Shown: positions 34,334 through 41,771 of the stretch, piece by piece | Layout of the letters: each line of letters starts with the position of its first letter | Position numbering within the stretch: the first letter of the stretch is position 1 | Assembly (NCBI GenBank): GCA_029881435.1 | Contig: JAOUMR010000017.1 | Coordinates: 1 to 45,589, forward strand | Reading direction: 5' to 3' | Length of the DNA stretch: 45,589 nt | Source: Nitrospira sp. | Lineage (GTDB): Bacteria; Nitrospirota; Nitrospiria; Nitrospirales; Nitrospiraceae | Translations under genes and position numbers: made by a program | Notes under the pieces: model-generated | Told to the model about the DNA's origin: nothing | Seen by the model: the letters and a program-made list of their open reading frames with translations, nothing else | Databases searched by the model: none

Positions 34334-35206
34334 TCATTCGTTCACTGGGCGCGTGGAGTTCGACTCCTCCTCCCGCGTCAGCCCGATCACGGAGATACCT
34401 GCCTCCTCCGCTTGACTGACCAATAGTTCTCGATCCAACATCACGGAGCGACCAGCCTCGACCGCGAGAACCGATGCCTTGACCGATCGCATCACCTCGA
34501 TCGTCCGAGGACCGACGGCAGGCAAATCAAATCGCAGATCCTGTTGTGGTTTGCTCCGTTTTACGACGACCGCTCCATCTTTGGCGAGCGCGCCTCCGCG
34601 CTTGATCGCCTCATCGGTTCCCTCGACTGCTTCAACTGCCACAACCACACGGTCTTTGATGATCACACATTGGCCGATATCCAAACGCCCAGTCTCTCTG
34701 GCCACATCCCAGCCATACCGGATATCGATCCACTCCTTCTTGGTCGGTTGGCGAGAGGTTAAGGTTCCTTCTGCGACTAAGATCCCTTCGAGACCGAACG
34801 TCGACTCACAGATCGTGATTCCATCCCGCTCAAGTTCCGCGGCAAGTGCCCGGAGGATATCATCATCCTTCCAAAGAACCAATTTCGTGGCGAGCGCCAA
34901 CACGCGGAAGTCGGGACGAGCATGGCTATAGATATGGGTCTTCTTGATCCCGCCCAGCATCACCACGTTTCGAACACCGTCGGCTTTGAACGCATTGATG
35001 AGCTTGTTAAGCTGGCCGATCTTGACCCAATGAATCCGATCGACATGCTGCTCAAGCTCCGGGTCAGTTTCACCCTCGTGAGCCACCGCGAAGACTTGCA
35101 GGCCCATCTTGCGTGCATTATCCGCAAAGATGATCGGAAATCGCCCATTCCCGGCGATTACACCGATTCGACCGTCCGCTATAGGTATGGGCATCGTAGC
35201 TGACAT
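34334..35206 (-). CDS. lpxI: UDP-2,3-diacylglucosamine diphosphatase LpxI
   Basis: The product of about 290 residues has GRIGVIAGNGRFPIIFAD, AHEGETDP, VMLGGIKKTHIY and a C-terminal domain with KRSKPQQDLRFDLP and VGPRTIE, the LpxI (DUF1009) hallmarks. LpxI hydrolyses UDP-2,3-diacylglucosamine to lipid X and replaces LpxH in many non-gammaproteobacteria. The ATG at 35206 shares a base with the lpxA stop (TGATG); a GTG one codon earlier is possible. Confidence 0.95.
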   Translation of the reverse strand: MSATMPIPIADGRIGVIAGNGRFPIIFADNARKMGLQVFAVAHEGETDPELEQHVDRIHWVKIGQLNKLINAFKADGVRNVVMLGGIKKTHIYSHARPDFRVLALATKLVLWKDDDILRALAAELERDGITICESTFGLEGILVAEGTLTSRQPTKKEWIDIRYGWDVARETGRLDIGQCVIIKDRVVVAVEAVEGTDEAIKRGGALAKDGAVVVKRSKPQQDLRFDLPAVGPRTIEVMRSVKASVLAVEAGRSVMLDRELLVSQAEEAGISVIGLTREEESNSTRPVNE

Positions 35207-36024
35207 CACACTTGTTGATCGAACTCGCGTTCTGTATCAACGTTGACCGCCCGCGAGATTCCGCGTTTGGTGCCCTCCATAAACGCAAGTATCTTCGCCA
35301 CATCGGCCTGTCCCTTGAATTCCTTTTTCGCCAGTCGTATCGCTTCTGCCGTACGATGGCCCGATCGAAAGAGGAGATCAAACGCCTTCCTGAGCGTACC
35401 GATACGGTCTACCGAGAAGCCGTGCCGTTGTAACCCGACGGTGTTCAGACCATACAGATGCGCTCGATACCCACCGGCAGCGAACGCAAATGGCGGAATA
35501 TCCTGACCAATGGCGCAACAACCGCCGACCATCACATACTCTCCAACACGCACGAACTGAAGCACACCGGTCAGCCCTCCGATGACGGAATGATCTCCGA
35601 TCGTGATGTGCCCGGCAAGACTTGCCGCATTGGCCATAATAATCTGGTTGCCCAGTCGACAATCATGTGCCACATGCACATACGCCATGAGAATGCTCTT
35701 TGACGCAAGGGACGTCACTCCACCCCCCTGCACCGTCCCTCGGTTGATTGTCACATACTCACGGATAATGTTGTCATCGCCGATGAGAACTTTGGTCGGC
35801 TCGCCCTTATACCCAAGGTGCTGAGGCGGCCCCCCGATCGATGCAAATGGGTGCACTTCATTCCGCTCCCCGATCTCTGTCCATCCATCGATTGTGACAT
35901 GAGAAATCAGTCTGGTTCCCTTGCCGATTGTCACGTGTTCTCCGATGACACAGAACGGCCCGACCTCCACGTCACGATCGAGCTTTGCCTTGGGATCCAC
36001 GATCGCTGCTGGATGTATCTTCAC
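35206..36024 (-). CDS. lpxA: UDP-GlcNAc acyltransferase
   Basis: The product of about 272 residues is a left-handed beta-helix of hexapeptide repeats, with VHVAHDC (catalytic His), NRGTVQGGG and MVGGCCAIGQDIPP. It adds the first 3-hydroxyacyl chain to UDP-GlcNAc. The residue aligned with E. coli Gly173, the acyl-length ruler, is also glycine, which would suit a long chain (inference). I chose the GTG at 36024 because AGGGGG lies six bases upstream; the ATG at 36045 lacks a ribosome site. The stop is coupled to lpxI. Confidence 0.95.
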   Translation of the reverse strand: MKIHPAAIVDPKAKLDRDVEVGPFCVIGEHVTIGKGTRLISHVTIDGWTEIGERNEVHPFASIGGPPQHLGYKGEPTKVLIGDDNIIREYVTINRGTVQGGGVTSLASKSILMAYVHVAHDCRLGNQIIMANAASLAGHITIGDHSVIGGLTGVLQFVRVGEYVMVGGCCAIGQDIPPFAFAAGGYRAHLYGLNTVGLQRHGFSVDRIGTLRKAFDLLFRSGHRTAEAIRLAKKEFKGQADVAKILAFMEGTKRGISRAVNVDTEREFDQQV

Positions 36025-36130
36025 ACGTGCCCCCTTTACATGCATGTAACGTCACTGATGATTCGTCGGCCGCTGGGTCAGTGCCTGGCAGACAATGCGA
36101 CCTCGTGTTGTCGCAGTTGACGTATGACGG

Positions 36131-36589
36131 CTATTTTTTGCCTTGCTCCGTTTTCTCTTCCATGACCATTGCAGTCACCACGGCCTCGCACACCACCTCG
36201 TTCTCGACAAAGGCTTTCCCTTGCATTTTCCAGAACGGCGGACGCTTCTTGATCACTTCGATCTCAAACCGCAGCTGATCGCCGGGGACCACCAGTCTTC
36301 GAAATTTCGCCTCATCAATCCCCGTCAAATACATGACGGTTCTTCCAACCGGCCCTCCAGACTTGAACGCCAGCACCCCAGCCACCTGTGCCATCGCTTC
36401 AATAATCAGCACACCAGGCATCACCGGACGACCAGGGAAATGGCCTTGAAAGAACGGCTCGTTGATCGTCACATTCTTGATCCCAACGATGCTCTTATGT
36501 GGTTCAAACTCCTTGACTCGATCCACCAACAAAAAGGGGTACCGATGTGGAAGTAACGCTTGAATTTCATCCTGCTCGACCGATGCCAT
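36131..36589 (-). CDS. fabZ: 3-hydroxyacyl-ACP dehydratase
   Basis: The 152-residue product has [14 protein letters not shown], the active-site motif [20 protein letters not shown] and MAQVAG, diagnostic for FabZ. It dehydrates 3-hydroxyacyl-ACP in fatty-acid synthesis and competes with LpxA for that substrate, which explains the shared operon. A strong ribosome site GAGGAGG lies upstream. In E. coli lpxD lies just before fabZ; here an skp-like gene does. Confidence 0.97.
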   Translation of the reverse strand: MASVEQDEIQALLPHRYPFLLVDRVKEFEPHKSIVGIKNVTINEPFFQGHFPGRPVMPGVLIIEAMAQVAGVLAFKSGGPVGRTVMYLTGIDEAKFRRLVVPGDQLRFEIEVIKKRPPFWKMQGKAFVENEVVCEAVVTAMVMEEKTEQGKK

Positions 36590-36627
36590 TGGCTTTGCCT
36601 CCTCTCACTCCCAAACAGCTCAGACGG

Positions 36628-37170
36628 TTACGGGTTCTGTCGATCAAATTCCTTGATTACTGACGGCGTCACATCCAACGCGGGCTGGTGATAGAGGACG
36701 ATCCGCATCAATGCTTCGCTACCCTTGTCAACAATGGCGACATAGCCTTCCTTCTGCGCCACAGTTTGCGCCGCGGTGGCGATCTTACGCGAGTATTCCG
36801 CGACCAGCTCACGTTGCCTCAGTTGAACTTCTCGGTTGAACTCTTGAAGACGGTGTTGAAAGGCTTCAGCTTTGCCCCGAAACTGCTCCTCTTTTTCTTG
36901 CCGTGCTGCATCGGTAAGCTTCCCATTCGCATCTTCGAGAGACAGCTGCAACTCCTTGAGTTCTTGCTCATCGGAATTGATGATCTTCTGTCTTGTCATC
37001 GAATAGCCTTTCATGTCTTCCAAGGCCAATTTCCCGGCCTTGGTCCGTTCCATCACCATCTGCTGATCGATGACACCAACACGCACCGACTCTCCCGCAT
37101 AGAGTAATCCTGTCCCCTGCCCCAGTAATAATGCGACACCTACCAGCACCGCTCTCACCGCACTCGTCAT
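36628..37170 (-). CDS. OmpH/Skp-family periplasmic chaperone
   Basis: The product of about 180 residues has a signal peptide (hydrophobic residues 4-22, then YAGES), VRVGVIDQQMVMERT at the start of the mature chain, and a long charged coiled-coil region. It ends with DVTPSVIKEFD, the OmpH pattern. Skp-like proteins hold unfolded outer-membrane proteins for BamA. The start at 37170 is set by AGGAGAGG directly upstream. It is the second of two skp-like genes. Confidence 0.92.
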   Translation of the reverse strand: MTSAVRAVLVGVALLLGQGTGLLYAGESVRVGVIDQQMVMERTKAGKLALEDMKGYSMTRQKIINSDEQELKELQLSLEDANGKLTDAARQEKEEQFRGKAEAFQHRLQEFNREVQLRQRELVAEYSRKIATAAQTVAQKEGYVAIVDKGSEALMRIVLYHQPALDVTPSVIKEFDRQNP

Positions 37171-37190
37171 GGCCTCTCCTCCCACCGCTC

Positions 37191-37763
37191 CTAGGGATAT
37201 TCGCGGTTGAACTCTTCAATGACTTCGCTGGAAATATCGAGCCCTTCTTCATGATAGATCGTTGGCCCGCCCTTGCTCTTATCAACGACGACCTGCAATC
37301 CCAGACGTTTGGCCACCTTCGCAACGACCATTTCAATCTTGTCACGAAATCCTTCTAACACGTCTTTTTGCTTTTCTTGAACCTCTCGATTCAATTCCGC
37401 GGCTTTTTGCTGATATTCCTGCATGCGCCGTCGAAATTGCTCTTCCCGATCACGCTTGGCGGTAGGGCTCAAGATCGAGGACTGTTTGACAAAATCCTCT
37501 TCCATTCGGCGCAACTCGCGCTCCTCCAATTCCATCAGCGCCTGTCGATTTTTTGAGTAGGCGGTCAGGCTCTCTTTGGCCCGCTTGCCGGCATTTGTAT
37601 CGTTGAGCAACCGCTGCGAATTGATCACCCCGACCTTCCCATCTACCCTGGCGACCGATCCTGCACAGCCGCCCAGCGTAACCGTCACGGCTACCAGACT
37701 CAAGATGCCAATCCATTCCGTGTGCCGAAGACGAGTTCTCCGCCTATTCGCATTCAGACTCAT
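37191..37763 (-). CDS. OmpH/Skp-family protein with lipoprotein signal
   Basis: The product of about 190 residues begins with basic residues, a hydrophobic stretch and the lipobox-like LGGCAG (Cys near residue 32). This predicts a lipid-anchored form. The mature part has VGVINSQRLLNDT, a coiled coil rich in Glu, Arg and Lys (about 75-135) and LDISSEVIEEFN, matching OmpH/Skp. The ATG at 37763 is 17 bases after the bamA stop; the longer frame runs back into bamA. A membrane-tethered Skp-like chaperone is unusual beside a soluble one. Confidence 0.88.
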   Translation of the reverse strand: MSLNANRRRTRLRHTEWIGILSLVAVTVTLGGCAGSVARVDGKVGVINSQRLLNDTNAGKRAKESLTAYSKNRQALMELEERELRRMEEDFVKQSSILSPTAKRDREEQFRRRMQEYQQKAAELNREVQEKQKDVLEGFRDKIEMVVAKVAKRLGLQVVVDKSKGGPTIYHEEGLDISSEVIEEFNREYP

Positions 37764-37779
37764 CACGTCAATACTCCGA

Positions 37780-40101
37780 CTAAAACAAGGTTCCGATCGT
37801 AAATTCGAAGACACCGAACCGCTCACCGGTTCGTTTGTCAAGATTGATTCCATAGGCCACACGCAACGGACCAAAGGGAGAGATCCAGCGCCCCTCGAGA
37901 CCCGCCGCAGGTCGTAAGTCGAACGACACCGTCTCATCGTCATCAAAACCTTTTCCGTAGTCAAAAAAGAGGACTCCGTTCAGCTTCGCTTCAGCAGAGA
38001 TCGTAAAGATCAATTCCGTATTGAAGATCAACTGCTTGGCCGCACCGAATGGCGCGCGCGTCGTGGGAACCACGGGACCAGCTCGGCCGAAGGCAAACCC
38101 TCTCATGGTATTAATACCGCCCACAAAGAATCGCTCATTCAGCGGTATCTGTCTCCCTCCAAGCGCACGGACCTCTCCGTAACGGGCCCGCACTGAAACC
38201 CTCAGGTCCAGCGGAAGAGGTGTGACCTTGACCACGTCCACGTAATACTTGATGAAGTTGTTGGTCCCACCCAAATACGGGGTTCCAACATCGAATCCGC
38301 CGCCAAACCGCCAGCCGCTTCTGGGATCGATGTAGTAGTCCCTGGTGTCTCTGAACAGCGTGGTCCGAAATCCTGTGGACGATTGGGTCCCCAACTGTCG
38401 GCAGACGATCGGGACGAGATCCGGACAGATACCGAATTGAGGATCTCGGAACGTAATTTGTTCTGCAAAGATACCAATACTGCCCGTGACGTACTCCGAT
38501 AACCAGCGACCGAGTGTGATATTGCCACCGGTTCGCTCTTCAAAATAGGAAAGGAAATTCGTCATGCTGCGATAGCCGTCCACTTGGAGCGAGGTTAATG
38601 AATCGTACAGGTAGGGGTTGCGAAATGTGATTTGTCCGAGGCTTCTTCGCTGGCCGAGCTGCCCACGAATACGCCCGAGGTAGCCATACCCGCCTAAGTT
38701 ACCCTGCGTGATATCGGCGATCGCCACAAGTCGATCCAACGTACTGAACCCTCCACCGATGCTGAACATGCCGGTCGGCTTTTCTTTTACACGCACATTG
38801 AGATCAACCTTATCAGGAGCGACCTGCGCCGGCAGGATTTCGACCGTCTCGAAGAAATTCAAGTTGTTCAATCGCTGAAAGCTTCGTTTCAACGAAGCGG
38901 TATTGATCACATCCTGTTCGTCCACCCGAATTTCTCGACGGATGACGTTGTCTCGCGTTTTATCATTTCCATGAATATTGATTTGCCGGATCCTCATCAT
39001 CTCCCCTTCCCTGATGCTGAAGATGATGCTGACCGTCCGTTCTTCACTGTTCGGATTGACGCTTGGAGCCACCTCAACAAAGGAGTACCCCTTACTCCCA
39101 TAGAGATCCGTCAGGCGCGTGATCTCATCTCTAATTTTCGCCCGTTGAAAGATCTCTCCCTCCTTGATCTGCACTCCATCTCGAAGTTCAGGCTCTTCAA
39201 ACACCGTGTGCCCGCGAAACCCGATTTCACCGATGGTAAAAGGCTCACCTTCCGCAACATGATACGTAATGGTGAACCATTTCTTGTCTTCGGTCAGCTC
39301 CACGGACGGCTGGCCGACTCGAACATTGAAGTAGCCCTTATTGAGCAACACTTCCTTGATTCGCTCCACATCGTTCGCCAGTTCGTCACGTTTCAACACC
39401 CCGGCATCGGATACAATCGACGGCAATTTCAGTTTGGTAAAGAATCCGTACCACGGAATCCATTCTCTGGTTGACATGGCAGCGAACATCTCGGCTTTCG
39501 TTGCCGCACGCAGCCCCTCGAACATCACCGTCTTAATTTTCGCTTTGTCGCCCTCCGTCACGTGGAACATCAAACGCTTTCGATCTTCATCCAACGTCTG
39601 AATGACCGGGATGACTCGCGCATTGTAATACCCGTCATGCTGATAGAGCTGGCGCATATTCTCAGCGCTCTCTTTCACCAGCTGCTGATCAAGAAATGTC
39701 TGGCTCTTGATGGTCGTTTTCTCCTTCAGCTTATCGTCGCTCAAGTGATCATTGCCGTCAAAAACAATCTCGGTGATGAACGGTTTCTCTTGTACAATAA
39801 AGGTGACGGCTATTCCCTCGGTAACGGACTCCGTTTCAACTTGGACATCTTCGAAAAATCCGGTGTCATAGAGAATTCTGATCTGACCACGCACGGTTTC
39901 CGGCGTATACGGATCGCTGGCTTTCAGCGTGAGCCGGCCAACGATGGCCGGAATTTCGATTCGTTTGACCCCACGGATTTCGATCGACGCCACCTTGGGC
40001 TCAGGGAGCTGGGCAAGTGCTTCACAGACGCCCCACAACACGGAGACGACTAGAGCCGCCACTACGAACGATCGACGCCTGTAAACGGCATGCAGGGTCA
40101 C
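37780..40101 (-). CDS. bamA: Outer-membrane protein assembly factor BamA
   Basis: The 773-residue product has a signal peptide (residues 10-31, cleavage after ALA), five POTRA repeats (about 35-430) and a C-terminal Omp85 barrel ending in phenylalanine. The barrel carries GGINTMRGF, the conserved RGF loop motif. It inserts beta-barrel proteins into the outer membrane. The frame begins at a GTG at 40101. It heads the operon with skp, fabZ and lpx genes and has a strong promoter about 213 bases upstream of the start codon. Confidence 0.96.
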   Translation of the reverse strand: MTLHAVYRRRSFVVAALVVSVLWGVCEALAQLPEPKVASIEIRGVKRIEIPAIVGRLTLKASDPYTPETVRGQIRILYDTGFFEDVQVETESVTEGIAVTFIVQEKPFITEIVFDGNDHLSDDKLKEKTTIKSQTFLDQQLVKESAENMRQLYQHDGYYNARVIPVIQTLDEDRKRLMFHVTEGDKAKIKTVMFEGLRAATKAEMFAAMSTREWIPWYGFFTKLKLPSIVSDAGVLKRDELANDVERIKEVLLNKGYFNVRVGQPSVELTEDKKWFTITYHVAEGEPFTIGEIGFRGHTVFEEPELRDGVQIKEGEIFQRAKIRDEITRLTDLYGSKGYSFVEVAPSVNPNSEERTVSIIFSIREGEMMRIRQINIHGNDKTRDNVIRREIRVDEQDVINTASLKRSFQRLNNLNFFETVEILPAQVAPDKVDLNVRVKEKPTGMFSIGGGFSTLDRLVAIADITQGNLGGYGYLGRIRGQLGQRRSLGQITFRNPYLYDSLTSLQVDGYRSMTNFLSYFEERTGGNITLGRWLSEYVTGSIGIFAEQITFRDPQFGICPDLVPIVCRQLGTQSSTGFRTTLFRDTRDYYIDPRSGWRFGGGFDVGTPYLGGTNNFIKYYVDVVKVTPLPLDLRVSVRARYGEVRALGGRQIPLNERFFVGGINTMRGFAFGRAGPVVPTTRAPFGAAKQLIFNTELIFTISAEAKLNGVLFFDYGKGFDDDETVSFDLRPAAGLEGRWISPFGPLRVAYGINLDKRTGERFGVFEFTIGTLF

Positions 40102-40320
40102 CGACGAGGATTCCTAGGGAGAAATGTAGAGGTGGGTGGCATGATTGGACTCATCCCACAGCTCCTCACGACTCTGGACCGTCCAAGCCAAACCCCTCTC
40201 ATCCACCACATTCCCAAATACATTGTCCATCGAAGCGCATGGAAATCCTCACAACAAGTTCTCGACCAAACCGATCCGCACGGGCAGAAGGCTTCCAACA
40301 TACCCATGCGAAACTTCAGG

Positions 40321-40349
40321 ATTATATTGAGGTCCTCCAGTATTGTAAA
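40321..40349 (-). promoter_or_regulatory. Predicted bamA operon promoter
   Basis: On the minus strand TTTACA (40344-40349) and a perfect TATAAT (40321-40326) are 17 bases apart. Transcription would start near 40314, giving a leader of about 213 nucleotides before the bamA GTG. The rest of the 538-base gap 40,102-40,639 contains no gene I can support. Confidence 0.7.
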
Positions 40350-40604
40350 GGAGTCGACGGTCCTCCGAGCACCAGGCAGAGGGATAGTTGCGAATCTCGT
40401 ATTGCACCACACTAGTCGACATCATGCCACCGGTCTGGATCATCAATACAACACAACTCAACGTGGATTCACTCGCACAGATAATTACTCAGGGAACACA
40501 CACCATGAATCCTTGCGGGTGTTCGACTACGTAATTAGGACAGCTATCCGTGTTGGAACAGCGCGTCAGAACCATTGATTCATCGCGATCAGTTCACCTG
40601 TTTC

Positions 40605-40633
40605 TTGACTTCACGCAACCCATCACATAGTAT
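40605..40633 (+). promoter_or_regulatory. Predicted galU promoter (leaderless)
   Basis: TTGACT (40605-40610) and TAGTAT (40628-40633) are 17 bases apart. The galU ATG at 40640 lies only six bases after the -10, where transcription itself should begin. No ribosome-binding sequence is present before the ATG, which agrees with a leaderless mRNA. Confidence 0.65.
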
Positions 40634-40639
40634 CCTCTC

Positions 40640-41536
40640 ATGTCTCGATTCACGGTGAGAAAAGCAATCATCCCTGCAGCTGGTCTGGGAACGCGATTCC
40701 TTCCTGCCACGAAGGCCTCTCCCAAAGAGATGTTACCTTTGGTGGATAAACCTCTCATTCAATATACGGTTGAAGAAGCCGTCGCCTCGGGCATCGAAGA
40801 CATCATCGTCATCACTGGGCGCGGCAAACGAGCCATAGAGGACCACTTCGACCGATCCGTCGAGTTAGAAGAGAATTTGAAAGGCACCGGGAAGAGTCAG
40901 GTTCTCCACCAAATTCGACAGATTTCGAACTTGGCCAATTTCTGTTATGTCAGGCAAGCGGAGGCGCTCGGCTTAGGGCATGCCGTCTTGTGTGCGCAAC
41001 ATCTGATCGGTGATGAACCATTTGCGGTGATATTGGGAGATGAGATTATCGACGCCGATGTTCCAGCACTCGCGCAATTGATCCATGTCTATAAAAAACG
41101 TCATGGAGCGGTTTTGGGCGTCCAAGATGTCCCGAAAGCCGACGTCAGCCGATACGGGATTGTCACCCCGAAACATCTTGCGCATGGCCTCCACCGGGTT
41201 GAGGGGTTGGTTGAAAAGCCATCCCCAACGGATGCACCCTCTACATTGGCCGTCATCGGGCGATATGTGCTTCCTCCGGAAATCTTTCCCATTCTGAGGA
41301 AGACTCGGCCCGGGAAAAACGGAGAAATCCAACTGACCGACGCGCTCAAAGAACTTGCGAGAAAATCTCCGATGTATGCGCTAGAAGTCGAGGGGCAGCG
41401 TCATGACGCAGGAGACAAACTGGGCTTCCTCATTGCCACCGTAGAGTTCGCCTTGAAGAATCCGGCATTAGGAGCAGAATTCCGCGACTACCTTTCGAAC
41501 CGAATGCGTACCACGCCGACGACTCGACGGAGTTGA
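40640..41536 (+). CDS. galU: UTP-glucose-1-phosphate uridylyltransferase
   Basis: The 298-residue product has KAIIPAAGLGTRFLPATKAS (8-27), PKEMLPLVDKPLIQYTVEEA and VEKP, the GalU signature set. It makes UDP-glucose from UTP and glucose-1-phosphate for core and O-antigen synthesis. The start aligns with known GalU proteins, so the short distance to the promoter is not caused by a wrong start. It is transcribed divergently from bamA. Confidence 0.96.
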   Translation: MSRFTVRKAIIPAAGLGTRFLPATKASPKEMLPLVDKPLIQYTVEEAVASGIEDIIVITGRGKRAIEDHFDRSVELEENLKGTGKSQVLHQIRQISNLANFCYVRQAEALGLGHAVLCAQHLIGDEPFAVILGDEIIDADVPALAQLIHVYKKRHGAVLGVQDVPKADVSRYGIVTPKHLAHGLHRVEGLVEKPSPTDAPSTLAVIGRYVLPPEIFPILRKTRPGKNGEIQLTDALKELARKSPMYALEVEGQRHDAGDKLGFLIATVEFALKNPALGAEFRDYLSNRMRTTPTTRRS

Positions 41537-41695
41537 TCTCATCAGCCTGAGATGTGTGCTCTGTCACAAAGATCTGTCGACATCGAGGTTCAGCTCCAGC
41601 AGAGGAGTGACCGAACGGTCCACGCCCACGTCGACACATAATCTCGGCGGAAGATTCAGCTCCAATAAATGGTTGAACGATTAGGAAAAGAGACG

Positions 41696-41708
41696 GCATA
41701 TGATATGC
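41696..41708. promoter_or_regulatory. Palindrome upstream of lon
   Basis: GCATAT-G-ATATGC is an inverted repeat with six-base arms, 64 bases before the lon ATG. It contains a TATGAT that could be a -10, but the TTGAAC at 41673-41678 is 20 bases away, too far for a good pair. A related arm, ATATGCCG, lies at 41736-41743. It could be an operator or part of an RNA fold. The remaining lon leader shows nothing clear. Confidence 0.4.
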
Positions 41709-41771
41709 TCGGTGATCAACGATGCGGTGGAGTCGATATGCCGTTCTTTGGCTTAACGAACAAGTACACAC

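Noticed and set aside
38971-39474. 167-codon plus-strand frame inside bamA
   Set aside because: It is antisense to conserved POTRA-coding sequence, without motif or ribosome site.
40090-40578. 162-codon plus-strand open frame in the bamA-galU gap
   Set aside because: It overlaps the bamA start and the bamA promoter, has no recognisable motif or ribosome site, and its composition looks like chance.
41673-41704. TTGAAC/TATGAT as the lon promoter
   Set aside because: The spacing is 20 bases, too long for a normal sigma70 pair, so I list only the palindrome.
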